NCBI RefSeq assembly: GCF_900115365.1
Contig: NZ_FOWD01000020.1
Span: 1 to 64,000, forward strand
DNA: 64,000 nucleotides
Direction of reading: 5' to 3'
DNA from: Anaerocolumna aminovalerica
GTDB taxonomy: Bacteria > Bacillota > Clostridia > Lachnospirales > Lachnospiraceae
Below the pieces are notes generated by a model. It was not told where the DNA came from and ran no database searches. It was given only the letters and a program-made list of their open reading frames with translations. Every line of letters begins with the position of its first letter. Position 1 is the first letter of the stretch. The position numbers and the translations under genes were made by a program. Positions 25,392 through 34,913 of this stretch are shown here, piece after piece.

Positions 25392-25646
25392 TCATGGACC
25401 AGTAAGTTCTTCTAACTCTTTTAAATAGCCCATAGCCTCCTCCTTAGTTGTCCTGCACATATCTTGCGAAGGTTTAAGACTTAAACATACTTTAGGTCTT
25501 TTTTTATCTCCGAATAATTTACATTTTAAGTCCGGTGTTAACTGAATGCAGGGAATACCGGCAGGTTTACCTTCAGGCATTCCGGGAATAGGAGAGGAAA
25601 TGGATGGAGCAATACAACAGGCAGCGCAATTACTTCGGCATTCCAT
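25392..25646 (-). CDS. YkgJ-family cysteine-cluster protein
   Basis: An 84-residue protein with the N-terminal CRSNCAACC, then CIQL, CKLF and CLSLK/MCR, giving a CxxxCxxCC-type metal-binding cluster typical of the YkgJ (zinc/iron-chelating) family. The product is soluble; its function is not established. The frame is complete and a ribosome site (AGAAAGGACC) precedes the ATG on the minus strand. Confidence 0.75.
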   Translation of the reverse strand: MECRSNCAACCIAPSISSPIPGMPEGKPAGIPCIQLTPDLKCKLFGDKKRPKVCLSLKPSQDMCRTTKEEAMGYLKELEELTGP

Positions 25647-25768
25647 AAGTCGGTCCTTTCTTACATTTTTTATATGTTAATTATACAAGTCCCAAGACAC
25701 AACTATTAAATCCGGCCATTTGCTTAACCAGATACTTTAGTTTCATAAAATCTTTTTATAATTGACCA

Positions 25769-26749
25769 CTAGGACCAGTACTTTTGTATCTGATCCTTTG
25801 TTAATGTATCTGCAAACTGTTCTTTTACTAAGAGAAACATTTTAAAATCCTTTAATATCATATATAGCACAGCACGGTCTTCAAATTCCTCTCTTGTAAG
25901 CGGGAGAGAACTTTGTCTATATTTATCTTCAAGATTATCTTCTAATTGTAATAGTCCTTTGGCGTTATTGGATTCTGCCAAAGAATTAGCGATGCTTTCT
26001 ATAAACTGTGAAATTGGTAAAGCTTGTTTTGGTACAGAGTGGAGAGATATAATTTTTTTATAAATTTCTGTAAGTATCTGTAACTGGTGTTTTCGCATCT
26101 CCATATAACGGATAAAATATTCTGACTCCTGGAATAAGGTATTATTCATGTTTGTATATGCATAAGTAAGGCCTAGATTGATATCTTCTTGCAATGGTGT
26201 AAAGCAGTGATCTTTATATTCACTTTTGTCTGCTTCTCTAAGAAAATAGGCCATGCGAAATAATATTTTACGTAAATCAGATTCGATTCGTTCCTGAACT
26301 TCCCGGATTTGCTTAATATTACTTGGCATATATAAATTAATAAGTGTTCCAATTCCTGCTCCGATGAATAGAAGAAGGGCTTCGTTTGTTATCATGTGGA
26401 TACTTATACTCTTAGAGAGAATGTAGTGAGTTGCAAGTACAGAATTCATAGCAATTCCATCCTGTAACTTTACCATAGAACAACCTCCTACAAACAAAAA
26501 TAGAAATATACCAAAAGGAATTGTAGTAAATCCGAAATTTGAAAAAAGAATAAGAGCAAGTATTGTGGCAAATAAAAATGCAATTATACGTTTTAGGGAG
26601 ATAAAAATAGTTTCTTTCTTTGTATCCTGTATTGTTAAAAGGGTTATTATCCCTGCTGATATACTATAGTCCAGTCCAATAGAACTAGCAAGCAAGATGG
26701 CAAGAGTACTACCTACAGCAATCTTACTAACTTTATTAAACTTTTTCAT
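25769..26749 (-). CDS. Aromatic acid exporter (ArAE_1)-family membrane protein
   Basis: A 326-residue protein. The N-terminal third has about five hydrophobic segments (residues about 10-145), including IAVGSTLAILLASSIGLDYS and FLFLFVGGCSMVKLQDG. The cytoplasmic C-terminal part (about 150-326) is helical and carries the IREVQERIESDLRKILFRMA helix typical of ArAE_1/ArAE_1_C proteins (former DUF939). A role in export of aromatic acids is inferred from distant family members. AGAGGAGTAGCA precedes the ATG. It stands alone, downstream of nothing co-directional. Confidence 0.75.
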   Translation of the reverse strand: MKKFNKVSKIAVGSTLAILLASSIGLDYSISAGIITLLTIQDTKKETIFISLKRIIAFLFATILALILFSNFGFTTIPFGIFLFLFVGGCSMVKLQDGIAMNSVLATHYILSKSISIHMITNEALLLFIGAGIGTLINLYMPSNIKQIREVQERIESDLRKILFRMAYFLREADKSEYKDHCFTPLQEDINLGLTYAYTNMNNTLFQESEYFIRYMEMRKHQLQILTEIYKKIISLHSVPKQALPISQFIESIANSLAESNNAKGLLQLEDNLEDKYRQSSLPLTREEFEDRAVLYMILKDFKMFLLVKEQFADTLTKDQIQKYWS

Positions 26750-27111
26750 TGCTACTCCTCTTTAAATATCATTTTATTTTAATCATACCATAAATTTCTA
26801 CTACTGCATAGGATTGATGGCTTTATTCTAGAAAATTAAAGGTTTGAATACCCCAAAAGATGTACTAATAGAACTCATAAGATTTTTAGTTTCCTATTAC
26901 AACTCAAGGGTATTTAAGGTAAAAAAATAATTAATTCAGATTAGATTGGTAAAACTGGAAAATTACCAGAATGGTATGGACAGATAAATTCTTTGGAACT
27001 AACAATATTAAAAAAATTATTAATAAAAATTCCAGAAGATGTATACACTAAATTAGGCAGGGTTATGGTCATGCTACCTTATCTATTAAGATAAAAATTG
27101 GAGGATTTTTT
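26750..27111 (+). other. Gap with possible gene remnant upstream of rubrerythrin
   Basis: No intact gene is seen. An open frame without start codon (about 26947-27096, containing LPEWYGQINSLELTILKKLL) ends at a TAA close to the rubrerythrin ribosome site and may be the tail of a decayed gene. The rest is AT-rich promoter-like sequence. A good ribosome site (TTGGAGGAT) precedes the rubrerythrin ATG. Confidence 0.35.
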
Positions 27112-27711
27112 ATGGCAGTTGAGTTTAGAAACAGTGAAACCAAGGATAATTTAATGCGGGCCTTTGCGGGAGAAAGTCAGGCCAGAAACAGATACACCTT
27201 TGGGGCTTCTTTGGCAAAAAAGGAAAATCTTTATGTAATTGAATCAATATTTACATTTACAGCAAATTAAGAAAAAGAACATGGGGAAATATTCTATAAT
27301 CATTTGCAGGAATTAGTAGGAGAACATATACATGTAGATGGTAATTATCCGGTAGACTTACAAAAAGACATGGTCGGTTTGTTAAGGGCGGCCCAGCACA
27401 ACGAATATGAAGAATACGAAGATGTATATAGGTATTTTGGTGACAAGGCAAAAGAAGAAGGTTTCTTAAATGTGGCAAATTCCTTTTATATGATTGCTGA
27501 AATTGAAAAAACCCATGGTGACCGGTTTAAAAAATTTGCAGACATGCTTGAAAAAAATGAGTTATTCGTATCCAATATGAAAACAGGCTGGATGTGTTTG
27601 AACTGTGGGCATGTACACTATGGAAAAACAGTACCGGAGAAATGTCCGGTATGTGACCATAATAGAGGGTATTTTATCCGTCTGGAATTGGCACCGTATC
27701 AAAATAAATAA
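27112..27711 (+). pseudogene. rbr: Rubrerythrin with premature TAA at codon 53
   Basis: The frame from ATG 27112 (MAVEFRNSETKDNLMRAF) encodes a 199-codon rubrerythrin except that codon 53 (27268-27270) is TAA in FTAN*EKEHGEIF, where Gln (CAA) is usual, one base away. Downstream, the ferritin-like part continues with IAEIEKTHGDRF and ends in a rubredoxin-like domain with CLNCGHVHYG and CPVCDHNRGYF. All diiron and Cys ligands are otherwise present. It would detoxify hydrogen peroxide in anaerobes. A TTG at 27304 could restart but loses the first helix. Sequencing error is possible. Confidence 0.85.
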
Positions 27712-28019
27712 AATTCGTTCAGGTAAAAGACATTTTACAGAATATATCAAGCCTATCTATAAAAAAGAATTGAATATCATAAATGTAATTAAAAAGCTTT
27801 TATGGACTGAATCCGTATATAATGGATTTGGTCCATTTTATTATGGGCATGGCAGAATTTATCGGGTGAAAGTCCCGGTGTGGGTTAGTTTCCCAATTAC
27901 ACATTTAATTGGTTTTCATTGCAAAGGCTAAAAAATGCTAGTATTATGAGTTTAATTATTAAATGTAATAATGGAGAAGTGTAAAGATATCGTGGTATCT
28001 ATTTGAAATGGAGGTAAAA
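27712..28019. other. Gap upstream of the YesN-type regulator
   Basis: No gene is supported. Several short frames overlap but none has a ribosome site. A small hairpin-prone stretch with CGGGTGAAAGTCCCG occurs near 27865; it resembles no complete riboswitch. The TGGAGGTAAAA ribosome site at the end belongs to the regulator gene. Confidence 0.4.
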
Positions 28020-29552
28020 ATGTATAAATTAATAATCACAGATGATGATGAACTTATACGCAAAGGATTAGAAAAGGTTATACCATGGGAAGAATTGGGG
28101 TTTACTGTTATTGGAGTGTATTGTAATGCATTGGAAGCGCTGGATTCCATGAAGGCTTATCCCGCAGATGTAATTTTAACTGATATCAGAATGCCTGAAA
28201 TGAGTGGATTGGAATTAATTGAGCAGGCCAGAGAGTATCATTCTGATTTGAAGGCAGTTATTGTAAGTGGATACAGTGAATTCGAATATGCGAGACAAGC
28301 TATTGAGCTGAAAGTTGAGAAATATTTATTGAAACCTTTGGGGCAGGAAGAAATAGAAGATACATTTCAAAAAATAAAGGAACAGTTGGATGCGGTCCAG
28401 GAGCCGAGCGTGCAGGGAAAACCAGCACCTTTTAATAAAGAATATGAATTAATGCGGATTCTTAATACACGGCTGCAGGCTGATAATACATTTTTTAAGC
28501 TTTTGGCACGTGAGAGATATTGTGAGCTAATTGTTATTAAGACTTTTAAAGCTTTGAACTTAACAACGAATATGGATAATTTGAAAGAATGCAATAAGAA
28601 GATTAGTATTATTTTGGAGCAATATTTTTATTGCGGCATAAAGTGGATATTTGCCGCATTGGTTCTGCCTAGTCGGTTGAATGGACTTATGCTGCAGCTA
28701 AAGAAGGAATTTTCAAATTATCCTGATGTGGTTTACAGAATTGCAATAGGAAAAGAAATTTATTCGGAAACAGAGGTGATTTCTTCATATTGGTCTGCTA
28801 TTGAATTAATGAAAGAAAGTGAGAAGAGTGTAATCATTCATTATGAGCGAGAAGGTAATGGTTATAAGAAAGATTGGGATAAAGTAGGGGAAATTCGGCG
28901 GAATCTTGTAGAAGCATTGGAACATGGACGATCTGAACAGGTGGATAAGATTCTAAATGACTTGTGGACTATCCTGGATTCCTATAAATGTAAAGACGGC
29001 TACTATTTTTGTTCAAGTATTATTACTAAGTTAATTAAATACTTTAAAATAGAACGGGATACGGACTTTATTTTCGGAAATTATTCTTTTGAAATAGCAG
29101 AGCTGGATGGGGACAGGGAACAATTGAAACGGGACTTTATGCAGGATATGGACAACTTGCAACAGGTTTTAAGAGAGAATTCGGAAAGTATGTATAATAT
29201 TATTGTTAATAAGGCAATTCAAATAATAGATGAAAAATATGCAGATAGTGATTTAACATTAGCAAGCCTCGCCAATGAGCTGAATGCAAGCTATGGATAT
29301 CTATCTACAATTTTTACGAAAGCAATCGGTAAGAGCTTTAAGACTTATATGGTTGAAACAAGGATGGAAAAAGCCAGAGCTATGTTAATCACAAGAAAAT
29401 ATAAGGTTTATGAAATAGCAGAACAGGTGGGATATAGTAATCCTAGATATTTTACCGATGCATTTAAAAAATATTTTGGTTGCTCACCGGCAGATTATAT
29501 TTCTAACTTTCATGGACATTTGGAGGATAATGGGGATGGTAAAGTGGTATGA
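28020..29552 (+). CDS. yesN: YesN-type response regulator with AraC output domain
   Basis: A 510-residue regulator from ATG 28020 (TGGAGG upstream; the frame from 28008 begins inside the ribosome site). The receiver domain has the acidic pair in ITDDDE, phosphoacceptor Asp in VILTDIRMPEM (about residue 55) and Lys in KYLLKPLG (about 105). A long linker region follows, then a C-terminal AraC-type double helix-turn-helix (about residues 410-505: SLANELNASYGYLSTIF and EIAEQVGYSNPRYFTDAFKK). It overlaps the kinase gene by four bases and should activate the downstream sugar ABC operon. Confidence 0.92.
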   Translation: MYKLIITDDDELIRKGLEKVIPWEELGFTVIGVYCNALEALDSMKAYPADVILTDIRMPEMSGLELIEQAREYHSDLKAVIVSGYSEFEYARQAIELKVEKYLLKPLGQEEIEDTFQKIKEQLDAVQEPSVQGKPAPFNKEYELMRILNTRLQADNTFFKLLARERYCELIVIKTFKALNLTTNMDNLKECNKKISIILEQYFYCGIKWIFAALVLPSRLNGLMLQLKKEFSNYPDVVYRIAIGKEIYSETEVISSYWSAIELMKESEKSVIIHYEREGNGYKKDWDKVGEIRRNLVEALEHGRSEQVDKILNDLWTILDSYKCKDGYYFCSSIITKLIKYFKIERDTDFIFGNYSFEIAELDGDREQLKRDFMQDMDNLQQVLRENSESMYNIIVNKAIQIIDEKYADSDLTLASLANELNASYGYLSTIFTKAIGKSFKTYMVETRMEKARAMLITRKYKVYEIAEQVGYSNPRYFTDAFKKYFGCSPADYISNFHGHLEDNGDGKVV

Positions 29553-31429
29553 AAGTAAAACAAATAACCAATAAAATTTCATTAAAATTCTATTTGATAT
29601 TTATTTTTATTCTATCCATTCTTGTAGCAGTGATAGTGACAGGTATTATCATTGTAGCGGAAATCACGGACAGATCAAAAACACGTATGGAAAGTAGTGA
29701 TGCATGGTTAGTGTCGCAGCTGTGCGAGACGGCCATTTATCAAAGCAGTCAGGTGGATAACCTGGTTAATAGCCTTGTTTTTGACAATGATATTCAGTCG
29801 GCAATGATTGCTTACGAATATGGTGAAACCATTAATATGAGCCAGCTAAAAGTTAAAATTAACACCAGTTTGGTAGATAGGAGCCGGTTTAATAAAGCAC
29901 TGTACGAATGTACCAATATTGTTATGTTTTCCAGAAATGGAGATGTAATAGGAAGTAAGGAGACCTTTAACCAGCAGGCAAAACTTACTGATTACGAATG
30001 GTATGAACAGATTAAGGAATCGCATGGAAGAAGCTTGTGGATGAATTTATGCTATGATAATAACAGTAAATATACTAAGAATACCTTAACTTTGCCCATT
30101 ATTAAAAAAATTTATTCTACGCAAAGCAGTGCTAATAATTCTATGGATGAAATTATGAGTGTAGGAAAAGAGCTGGGATATGTGATGCTTAATATTAATG
30201 TTGATATGTTTTCCAATATTGTTGCAGATAATCTGAATGGGGTAACAAAACAGTTTTTATTAGTAGATGGAAACAATATTATCATCAGCAGTAAAGAAAA
30301 AGGAAAAGTAGGCCAGACATTTACTTATAAAAAATTAAGAAACGGATACATAGAGTATGATGGGCACAGCTATCTGATGACGCAAAAGTCTGTTCCGGAT
30401 AAAAATTGGAATTATATTTGTCTTACCAATCGTGAGGAAGTTACCAGAGAAAGTAATCTTGCGTGGATTGTATGCTGGGTAATTGGATTTATATTGATTT
30501 TTCTATTTTCCATCAATGGTTTTTTGATTGCCAAATATATTGGTAAGCCGGTTACTGTACTAAAAGATCATTTTAGACAGGCTGAGAATGAAGAAAATGT
30601 AACAATTGCAGATAAAGCATTTCTTGTGGAGTTTGAAAGCCTTTACCAATCCTTTAACCATATGGTAAATAAAATTCATAATTTAGCGAATCAGATTTAT
30701 GAAGATAAACTGGAACACCAGGAGTTGGTAACAGAAATGAAAGAAAGTCAGATTCAAGCTCTTCAGATGCAGATTAATCCCCACTTTTTATATAACACAC
30801 TGGATTGCATTAATTGGCAGGCAAGGTTGGACGGAAATAAAAAGGTTTCTGAGATGATACTGTGTATTGGTAAGTTTTTCCGCTCTAATATGAGTATGAG
30901 CAGTGAATTCACAACAATTAAAGATGAAATCGAAAATATCCGATTATATATCAAACTGTCACAACTTCGTTTTGGCTCCAGACTGCACTGTTTTATTGAC
31001 GTAAAGGAAGAACTGTATCCATATCAGGTGATTAAACTCTTGTTGCAGCCTTTTGTTGAAAACTCCATTAAGTATGGCTTAGAAGAAGAAAATACCAGTG
31101 AGAATATCTGGATTTGGGTAGGAGAAGAAGAGGAGGAACTGGTTATATCCATCCGGGATGACGGAAACGGAATAGAGCCGGAAAAACTGGACTATATCAG
31201 AAACCTTTGGGCTACCATAGAAAGTGGATACCAAAAAACAGATTCAATAGGTATGTATAATGCAATGAGACGGCTTTATTTATGCTATAAAGACCAGTGC
31301 AATTGTGAGGTGTTCAGCAAAAAAGGAAAAGGAACAGAAGTTGTGCTGACTTTTCCAAAACGAAAGACCAATGAAATAAAGCAAAAAGACTCTGAAGACA
31401 GAGATATGAAAAAAACAGAAATTATATGA
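29549..31429 (+). CDS. yesM: YesM-type sensor histidine kinase
   Basis: A 626-residue two-membrane-segment sensor kinase overlapping the regulator stop (ATGA). Membrane segments at about residues 13-38 and 305-330 enclose an extracellular sensing region. A HAMP linker follows, then a His_kinase domain with the phosphoacceptor in QINPHFLYNTLD (about residue 414) and a HATPase_c domain with FVENSIKYGLEEE and DDGNGIEP. YesM kinases detect carbohydrates or cell-surface signals in Firmicutes. No other sensor accompanies it, and gene order predicts that it regulates the transport genes beginning at 31613. Confidence 0.92.
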   Translation: MKVKQITNKISLKFYLIFIFILSILVAVIVTGIIIVAEITDRSKTRMESSDAWLVSQLCETAIYQSSQVDNLVNSLVFDNDIQSAMIAYEYGETINMSQLKVKINTSLVDRSRFNKALYECTNIVMFSRNGDVIGSKETFNQQAKLTDYEWYEQIKESHGRSLWMNLCYDNNSKYTKNTLTLPIIKKIYSTQSSANNSMDEIMSVGKELGYVMLNINVDMFSNIVADNLNGVTKQFLLVDGNNIIISSKEKGKVGQTFTYKKLRNGYIEYDGHSYLMTQKSVPDKNWNYICLTNREEVTRESNLAWIVCWVIGFILIFLFSINGFLIAKYIGKPVTVLKDHFRQAENEENVTIADKAFLVEFESLYQSFNHMVNKIHNLANQIYEDKLEHQELVTEMKESQIQALQMQINPHFLYNTLDCINWQARLDGNKKVSEMILCIGKFFRSNMSMSSEFTTIKDEIENIRLYIKLSQLRFGSRLHCFIDVKEELYPYQVIKLLLQPFVENSIKYGLEEENTSENIWIWVGEEEEELVISIRDDGNGIEPEKLDYIRNLWATIESGYQKTDSIGMYNAMRRLYLCYKDQCNCEVFSKKGKGTEVVLTFPKRKTNEIKQKDSEDRDMKKTEII

Positions 31430-31612
31430 AATTATTTTATTTGAATAAGAAAAAATCAGAAGAAATCTGAAATGGAGCTCCTTGTTATTCCATCCCCTGC
31501 TGATATAATAAATCATGTAAAGATATAAAGAACGTGGCATAAGCAGTAACAGTAGCTGAGAATGGGAGGAATAAACCCATTTGTGGAATCAAAATTTGCG
31601 AGGAGGAACGTT

Positions 31613-33004
31613 ATGAAAAAGAGTGTATTAAGACTTATAGTGGTTGGAGTTTTAGCAGCAGTTATGCTTACCGGATGCGGCGGAAAGAATGGGGATTCAG
31701 ATGGCGGGAAAAGTACAACAAAGGATGTAAAAGAGGATTCACCGAAAACAGCAGAAGTTGATAAGAAGACAGCAGAAGACACTGGGTCCAAGGATAAGGT
31801 TACAATTAATTATTATGATTGGGTTAACTTAGATACATCCATTATTGATGATTTCAATGCAGCCAACCCGGATATTAAGGTTGTATATCATATGATTCCG
31901 GATAATGGTTCTGATAAACTAACACAATTAGATGTGCTTGCAATGGGCGGGGGTGAAATTGATGTTATGCCCGGATCTGACGGAGAACAGATGCTTCGTA
32001 TGAAGAATGGGATATATGCACCTCTTGATGAGTTTATTAAAAAAGACGGAATTGATATGGAAGCTAATTTTGGAGATATTTTAGATTATGCAAGATACGA
32101 CGGTGTGTATTATGGATATCCCTACCGTTCTACAGTTGAAGGAATCTGGTACAATAAAGATATGTTTGATGAAGCCGGTATTCCTTATCCTGACGGTTTA
32201 TGGACATGGGATGAATATATTGATATTGCAAGAAAACTCACAAAGGGTGAAGGACAGGACAAGATATACGGAACATATACCCATACATTTAACGGACAGT
32301 GGGCCCCTATAGGTAATGAGGTTTCTGACTGGTATACGGAAGATGGAAAATGTAATATCAAAGCGGAGGGCTTTATTAAGGCTCTTGAAACCAGAAAGAA
32401 ATTAGACGATGAGGGCATTCAACTATCTTTTAATCAGATTATAGCAACAAAAGCAACCCAAAGCGCTTATTTTTTAGGTGGAAAATGTGCTATGGTACAA
32501 GCCGGTTCATGGATTGTACAAAATATAAAGGATCAGGAAAATTATCCTCACGATTTCAAAATTGGAGTAGCACCGCTGCCAAGATATGATGAAAACGTTA
32601 AAGAAAATAATAATTTCTGTGTGGCAGCATCCATATTAGCTATTCCGGCCAATTCTGAGCATAAAGAAGAAGCATGGAGATTTATTCGCTATATAGTTGA
32701 AGAAGGAGCAAAAAGAACTGCAGGAATAGGCAATTATCCTTCTTATAAACCGTCATACAATGATGATTTAATCAATACTTTTATTGAAGGTTCCAATTTG
32801 GAGGCAGATGATATAAAAGTTATATTTGGTGACTTGACTACCTGTACACAAAAGCCTATTGGTATTGGTTCTGCTGAATACCAACAGTCCATGCAGGAAC
32901 AGACCCAGCTTTACTTTAATGGTGAAAAAACAATTGAGGAAATTACGGATACCATTGAAAAAGTGACCAATGAATCAATTAGTAAGGAATTAAATAATAA
33001 ATAG
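31613..33004 (+). CDS. Lipoprotein sugar-binding protein of ABC importer
   Basis: A 463-residue extracellular solute-binding protein (family 1). ATG 31613 follows GAGGAGGAACG; the frame from 31562 is longer but lacks a site. A lipoprotein signal MKKSVLRLIVVGVLAAVMLTGC (Cys22) precedes a charged linker and the binding domain (TINYYDWVNLDTSIIDDFNA, then WYNKDMFDEAGIPYP and GGKCAMVQAGSW). It captures oligosaccharides for the two permeases that follow; no ATPase gene is in the operon, so a shared MsmX-type ATPase is implied. Substrate is unknown, but the GH3 enzyme downstream suggests beta-glucosides. Confidence 0.92.
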   Translation: MKKSVLRLIVVGVLAAVMLTGCGGKNGDSDGGKSTTKDVKEDSPKTAEVDKKTAEDTGSKDKVTINYYDWVNLDTSIIDDFNAANPDIKVVYHMIPDNGSDKLTQLDVLAMGGGEIDVMPGSDGEQMLRMKNGIYAPLDEFIKKDGIDMEANFGDILDYARYDGVYYGYPYRSTVEGIWYNKDMFDEAGIPYPDGLWTWDEYIDIARKLTKGEGQDKIYGTYTHTFNGQWAPIGNEVSDWYTEDGKCNIKAEGFIKALETRKKLDDEGIQLSFNQIIATKATQSAYFLGGKCAMVQAGSWIVQNIKDQENYPHDFKIGVAPLPRYDENVKENNNFCVAASILAIPANSEHKEEAWRFIRYIVEEGAKRTAGIGNYPSYKPSYNDDLINTFIEGSNLEADDIKVIFGDLTTCTQKPIGIGSAEYQQSMQEQTQLYFNGEKTIEEITDTIEKVTNESISKELNNK

Positions 33005-33036
33005 TTTATAAAATTAGTGTGATATGATAACTGCTT

Positions 33037-33090
33037 ACTGCCACAAAATGGATTGGATTAGTTCTGACACTGTATTTTGTGGCAGTTTTT
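33037..33090 (+). terminator. Intra-operon attenuator hairpin after binding protein gene
   Basis: ACTGCCACAAAAT (33037-33049) pairs with ATTTTGTGGCAGT (33074-33086), followed by T-rich sequence. Such hairpins between a binding-protein gene and its permeases usually give more binding protein than permease. Confidence 0.75.
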
Positions 33091-33119
33091 ATGCCCAAAA
33101 ATAAGAGAAGGTGATTGAT

Positions 33120-34052
33120 TTGAAGGAAAAAACCAACGGGATAAAAATTATTACAGCAAGAAAAAAGCTAACCAAACGGGAGCTAAGAGAAGAAAGGGCA
33201 GGATATTTGTTTGTTATTCCTAATTTTATCGGAATATTGATATTTGTTGCACTTCCAATTCTGTTATCCCTGCTTCTGGGTTTTACAAAATGGAACCCTA
33301 TGCAGGGTTTACAGGGAATAGAGTTTGTAGGCATGGATAACTTTACTGATATGTTCAGTGATGAACGTCTAAAGGCAGCTCTAATAAACAATCTGGTGTA
33401 TACAGGACTATATGTTCCTATATCTATTTGTATCGCTATGGTAATGGCAGCTTTATTAAATCGTTTTGTGTTTTTTAAAATCCCATTAAGGCTTATGTGC
33501 TTTATGCCTTATATTTCAGCTATGGTTTCCGTAGCCTATATCTGGCTTATTTTATTAAATCCGGAAGGGGGACCGATTAATTCCATACTAAGTGCATTGG
33601 GTATGAGTAATTTACCGGGCTGGTTTACCAGCAGTGCTTCTGCATTGGGAGGAATCATTATCATGTCTATCTGGCATGATGTTGGTTACTATATGATTAT
33701 TTTCCTTTCTACCATGCAGGGAATATCAAGTGAAATTTATGAATCTGCAAAAGTTGACGGTGCTGGAGGAATTCAATCTTTTTTCAAGATTACAGTACCA
33801 ATGATGGGACCTAACATTTTCTTTGTTTCTATTTTAGCAACCATGAATTCCTTTAAGGTTTTTGATCAGATTAACGTATTAACAGAAGGCGGACCGGGTT
33901 ATTCAACTAATGTATTAGTTTATTGTATTTACCATTATGCATTTAAGGAACATAACATTGGCTATGCTTCTGCAGTTGCCGTATTACTATTTGCAATAAT
34001 ATTTGTCATCTCTATGTTTCAGGTAAAACTGAAAGATAAAGTGACGGTTTAA
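33120..34052 (+). CDS. Sugar ABC transporter permease (MalF-like)
   Basis: A 310-residue permease with six membrane segments and the EAA loop (YESAKVDGAGGIQSFFKITVP) that contacts the ATPase. Start choice: GTG 33111 lies inside AGAAGGTGA, so TTG 33120 is more likely; both are in frame. It pairs with the next gene and belongs to the CUT1 family. The N-terminus is cytoplasmic and basic. Confidence 0.9.
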   Translation: MKEKTNGIKIITARKKLTKRELREERAGYLFVIPNFIGILIFVALPILLSLLLGFTKWNPMQGLQGIEFVGMDNFTDMFSDERLKAALINNLVYTGLYVPISICIAMVMAALLNRFVFFKIPLRLMCFMPYISAMVSVAYIWLILLNPEGGPINSILSALGMSNLPGWFTSSASALGGIIIMSIWHDVGYYMIIFLSTMQGISSEIYESAKVDGAGGIQSFFKITVPMMGPNIFFVSILATMNSFKVFDQINVLTEGGPGYSTNVLVYCIYHYAFKEHNIGYASAVAVLLFAIIFVISMFQVKLKDKVTV

Positions 34053-34063
34053 TAAGGAGGAGT

Positions 34064-34900
34064 ATGATGAATTCAAAGTGTAAAACATTTCTTCTTCGAC
34101 TGGTTATAACTGCATTGGTAGGTATATTTGCGTTACTATGCATATTCCCTTTTATATGGATGGTTTCAGCTTCTTTTAAGAATGAAATCGATGTTATGGA
34201 ATTCCCAATACGAATAATACCAAAGGTTGTGAACTGGAACAACTATCCTACGGTTTGGTTTAAGAGTGATTTCCCATTGTATTATAAAAATAGTTTAATC
34301 GTCACATCTGTTACTTTAATAGGTACCATGATATTATCAACTACCGCCGCCTATGGATTTGCAAGGCTGAAATTTCGTGGGAAAAATATAATATTTGCCG
34401 TATATCTGGCAACATTGATGGTTCCTGTACAGGTTGTATTATTACCCAAATATATTTATTTTGGCCAGCTTCACTTAAACAATACATTTTATGCTTTAAT
34501 ATTACCGGGTATTTTTTCGGCATTTAATACATTTTTAATGCGCCAGTATTTTGAGGGAATTCCCTATGAACTAACAGAAGCTGCACAATTAGACGGTGCA
34601 AATCATTTTCGTACATTTTTTCAGGTTATTTTACCTTTAACCAAGTCCGGGCTTGTGACTCTCCTTTTATTTTCATTTTCATGGACATGGAATGACTATA
34701 TCAATCCCCTGATATACTGCAATAAGGAATCCCTTCTTACATTAACTGTGGGACTGCAGCGGTTTCAACAAGCGCAGAGTACACATTATGCATTGATTAT
34801 GGCAGGATGTACATTAGCCTTAGCACCATTAATTATTTTGTTCTTATTCACCCAGAAATATTTCATTGAAAGTTTCGCATCCAGCGGAGTAAAAGGATAA
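34064..34900 (+). CDS. Sugar ABC transporter permease (MalG-like)
   Basis: A 278-residue second permease with six membrane segments and an EAA loop (ELTEAAQLDGANHFRTFFQV). AAGGAGGAGT precedes the ATG by five bases. The C-terminus ends in FASSGVKG, the usual MalG-type tail. It is 11 bases after the first permease and 13 bases before the GH3 gene, so all are in one operon. Confidence 0.92.
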   Translation: MMNSKCKTFLLRLVITALVGIFALLCIFPFIWMVSASFKNEIDVMEFPIRIIPKVVNWNNYPTVWFKSDFPLYYKNSLIVTSVTLIGTMILSTTAAYGFARLKFRGKNIIFAVYLATLMVPVQVVLLPKYIYFGQLHLNNTFYALILPGIFSAFNTFLMRQYFEGIPYELTEAAQLDGANHFRTFFQVILPLTKSGLVTLLLFSFSWTWNDYINPLIYCNKESLLTLTVGLQRFQQAQSTHYALIMAGCTLALAPLIILFLFTQKYFIESFASSGVKG

Positions 34901-34913
34901 AGGAGGATGAACT

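Noticed and set aside
27850-27900. GGTGAAAGTCC resembling part of a cobalamin riboswitch
   Set aside because: Other conserved cobalamin boxes are absent, and the downstream gene is a sugar-type regulator.
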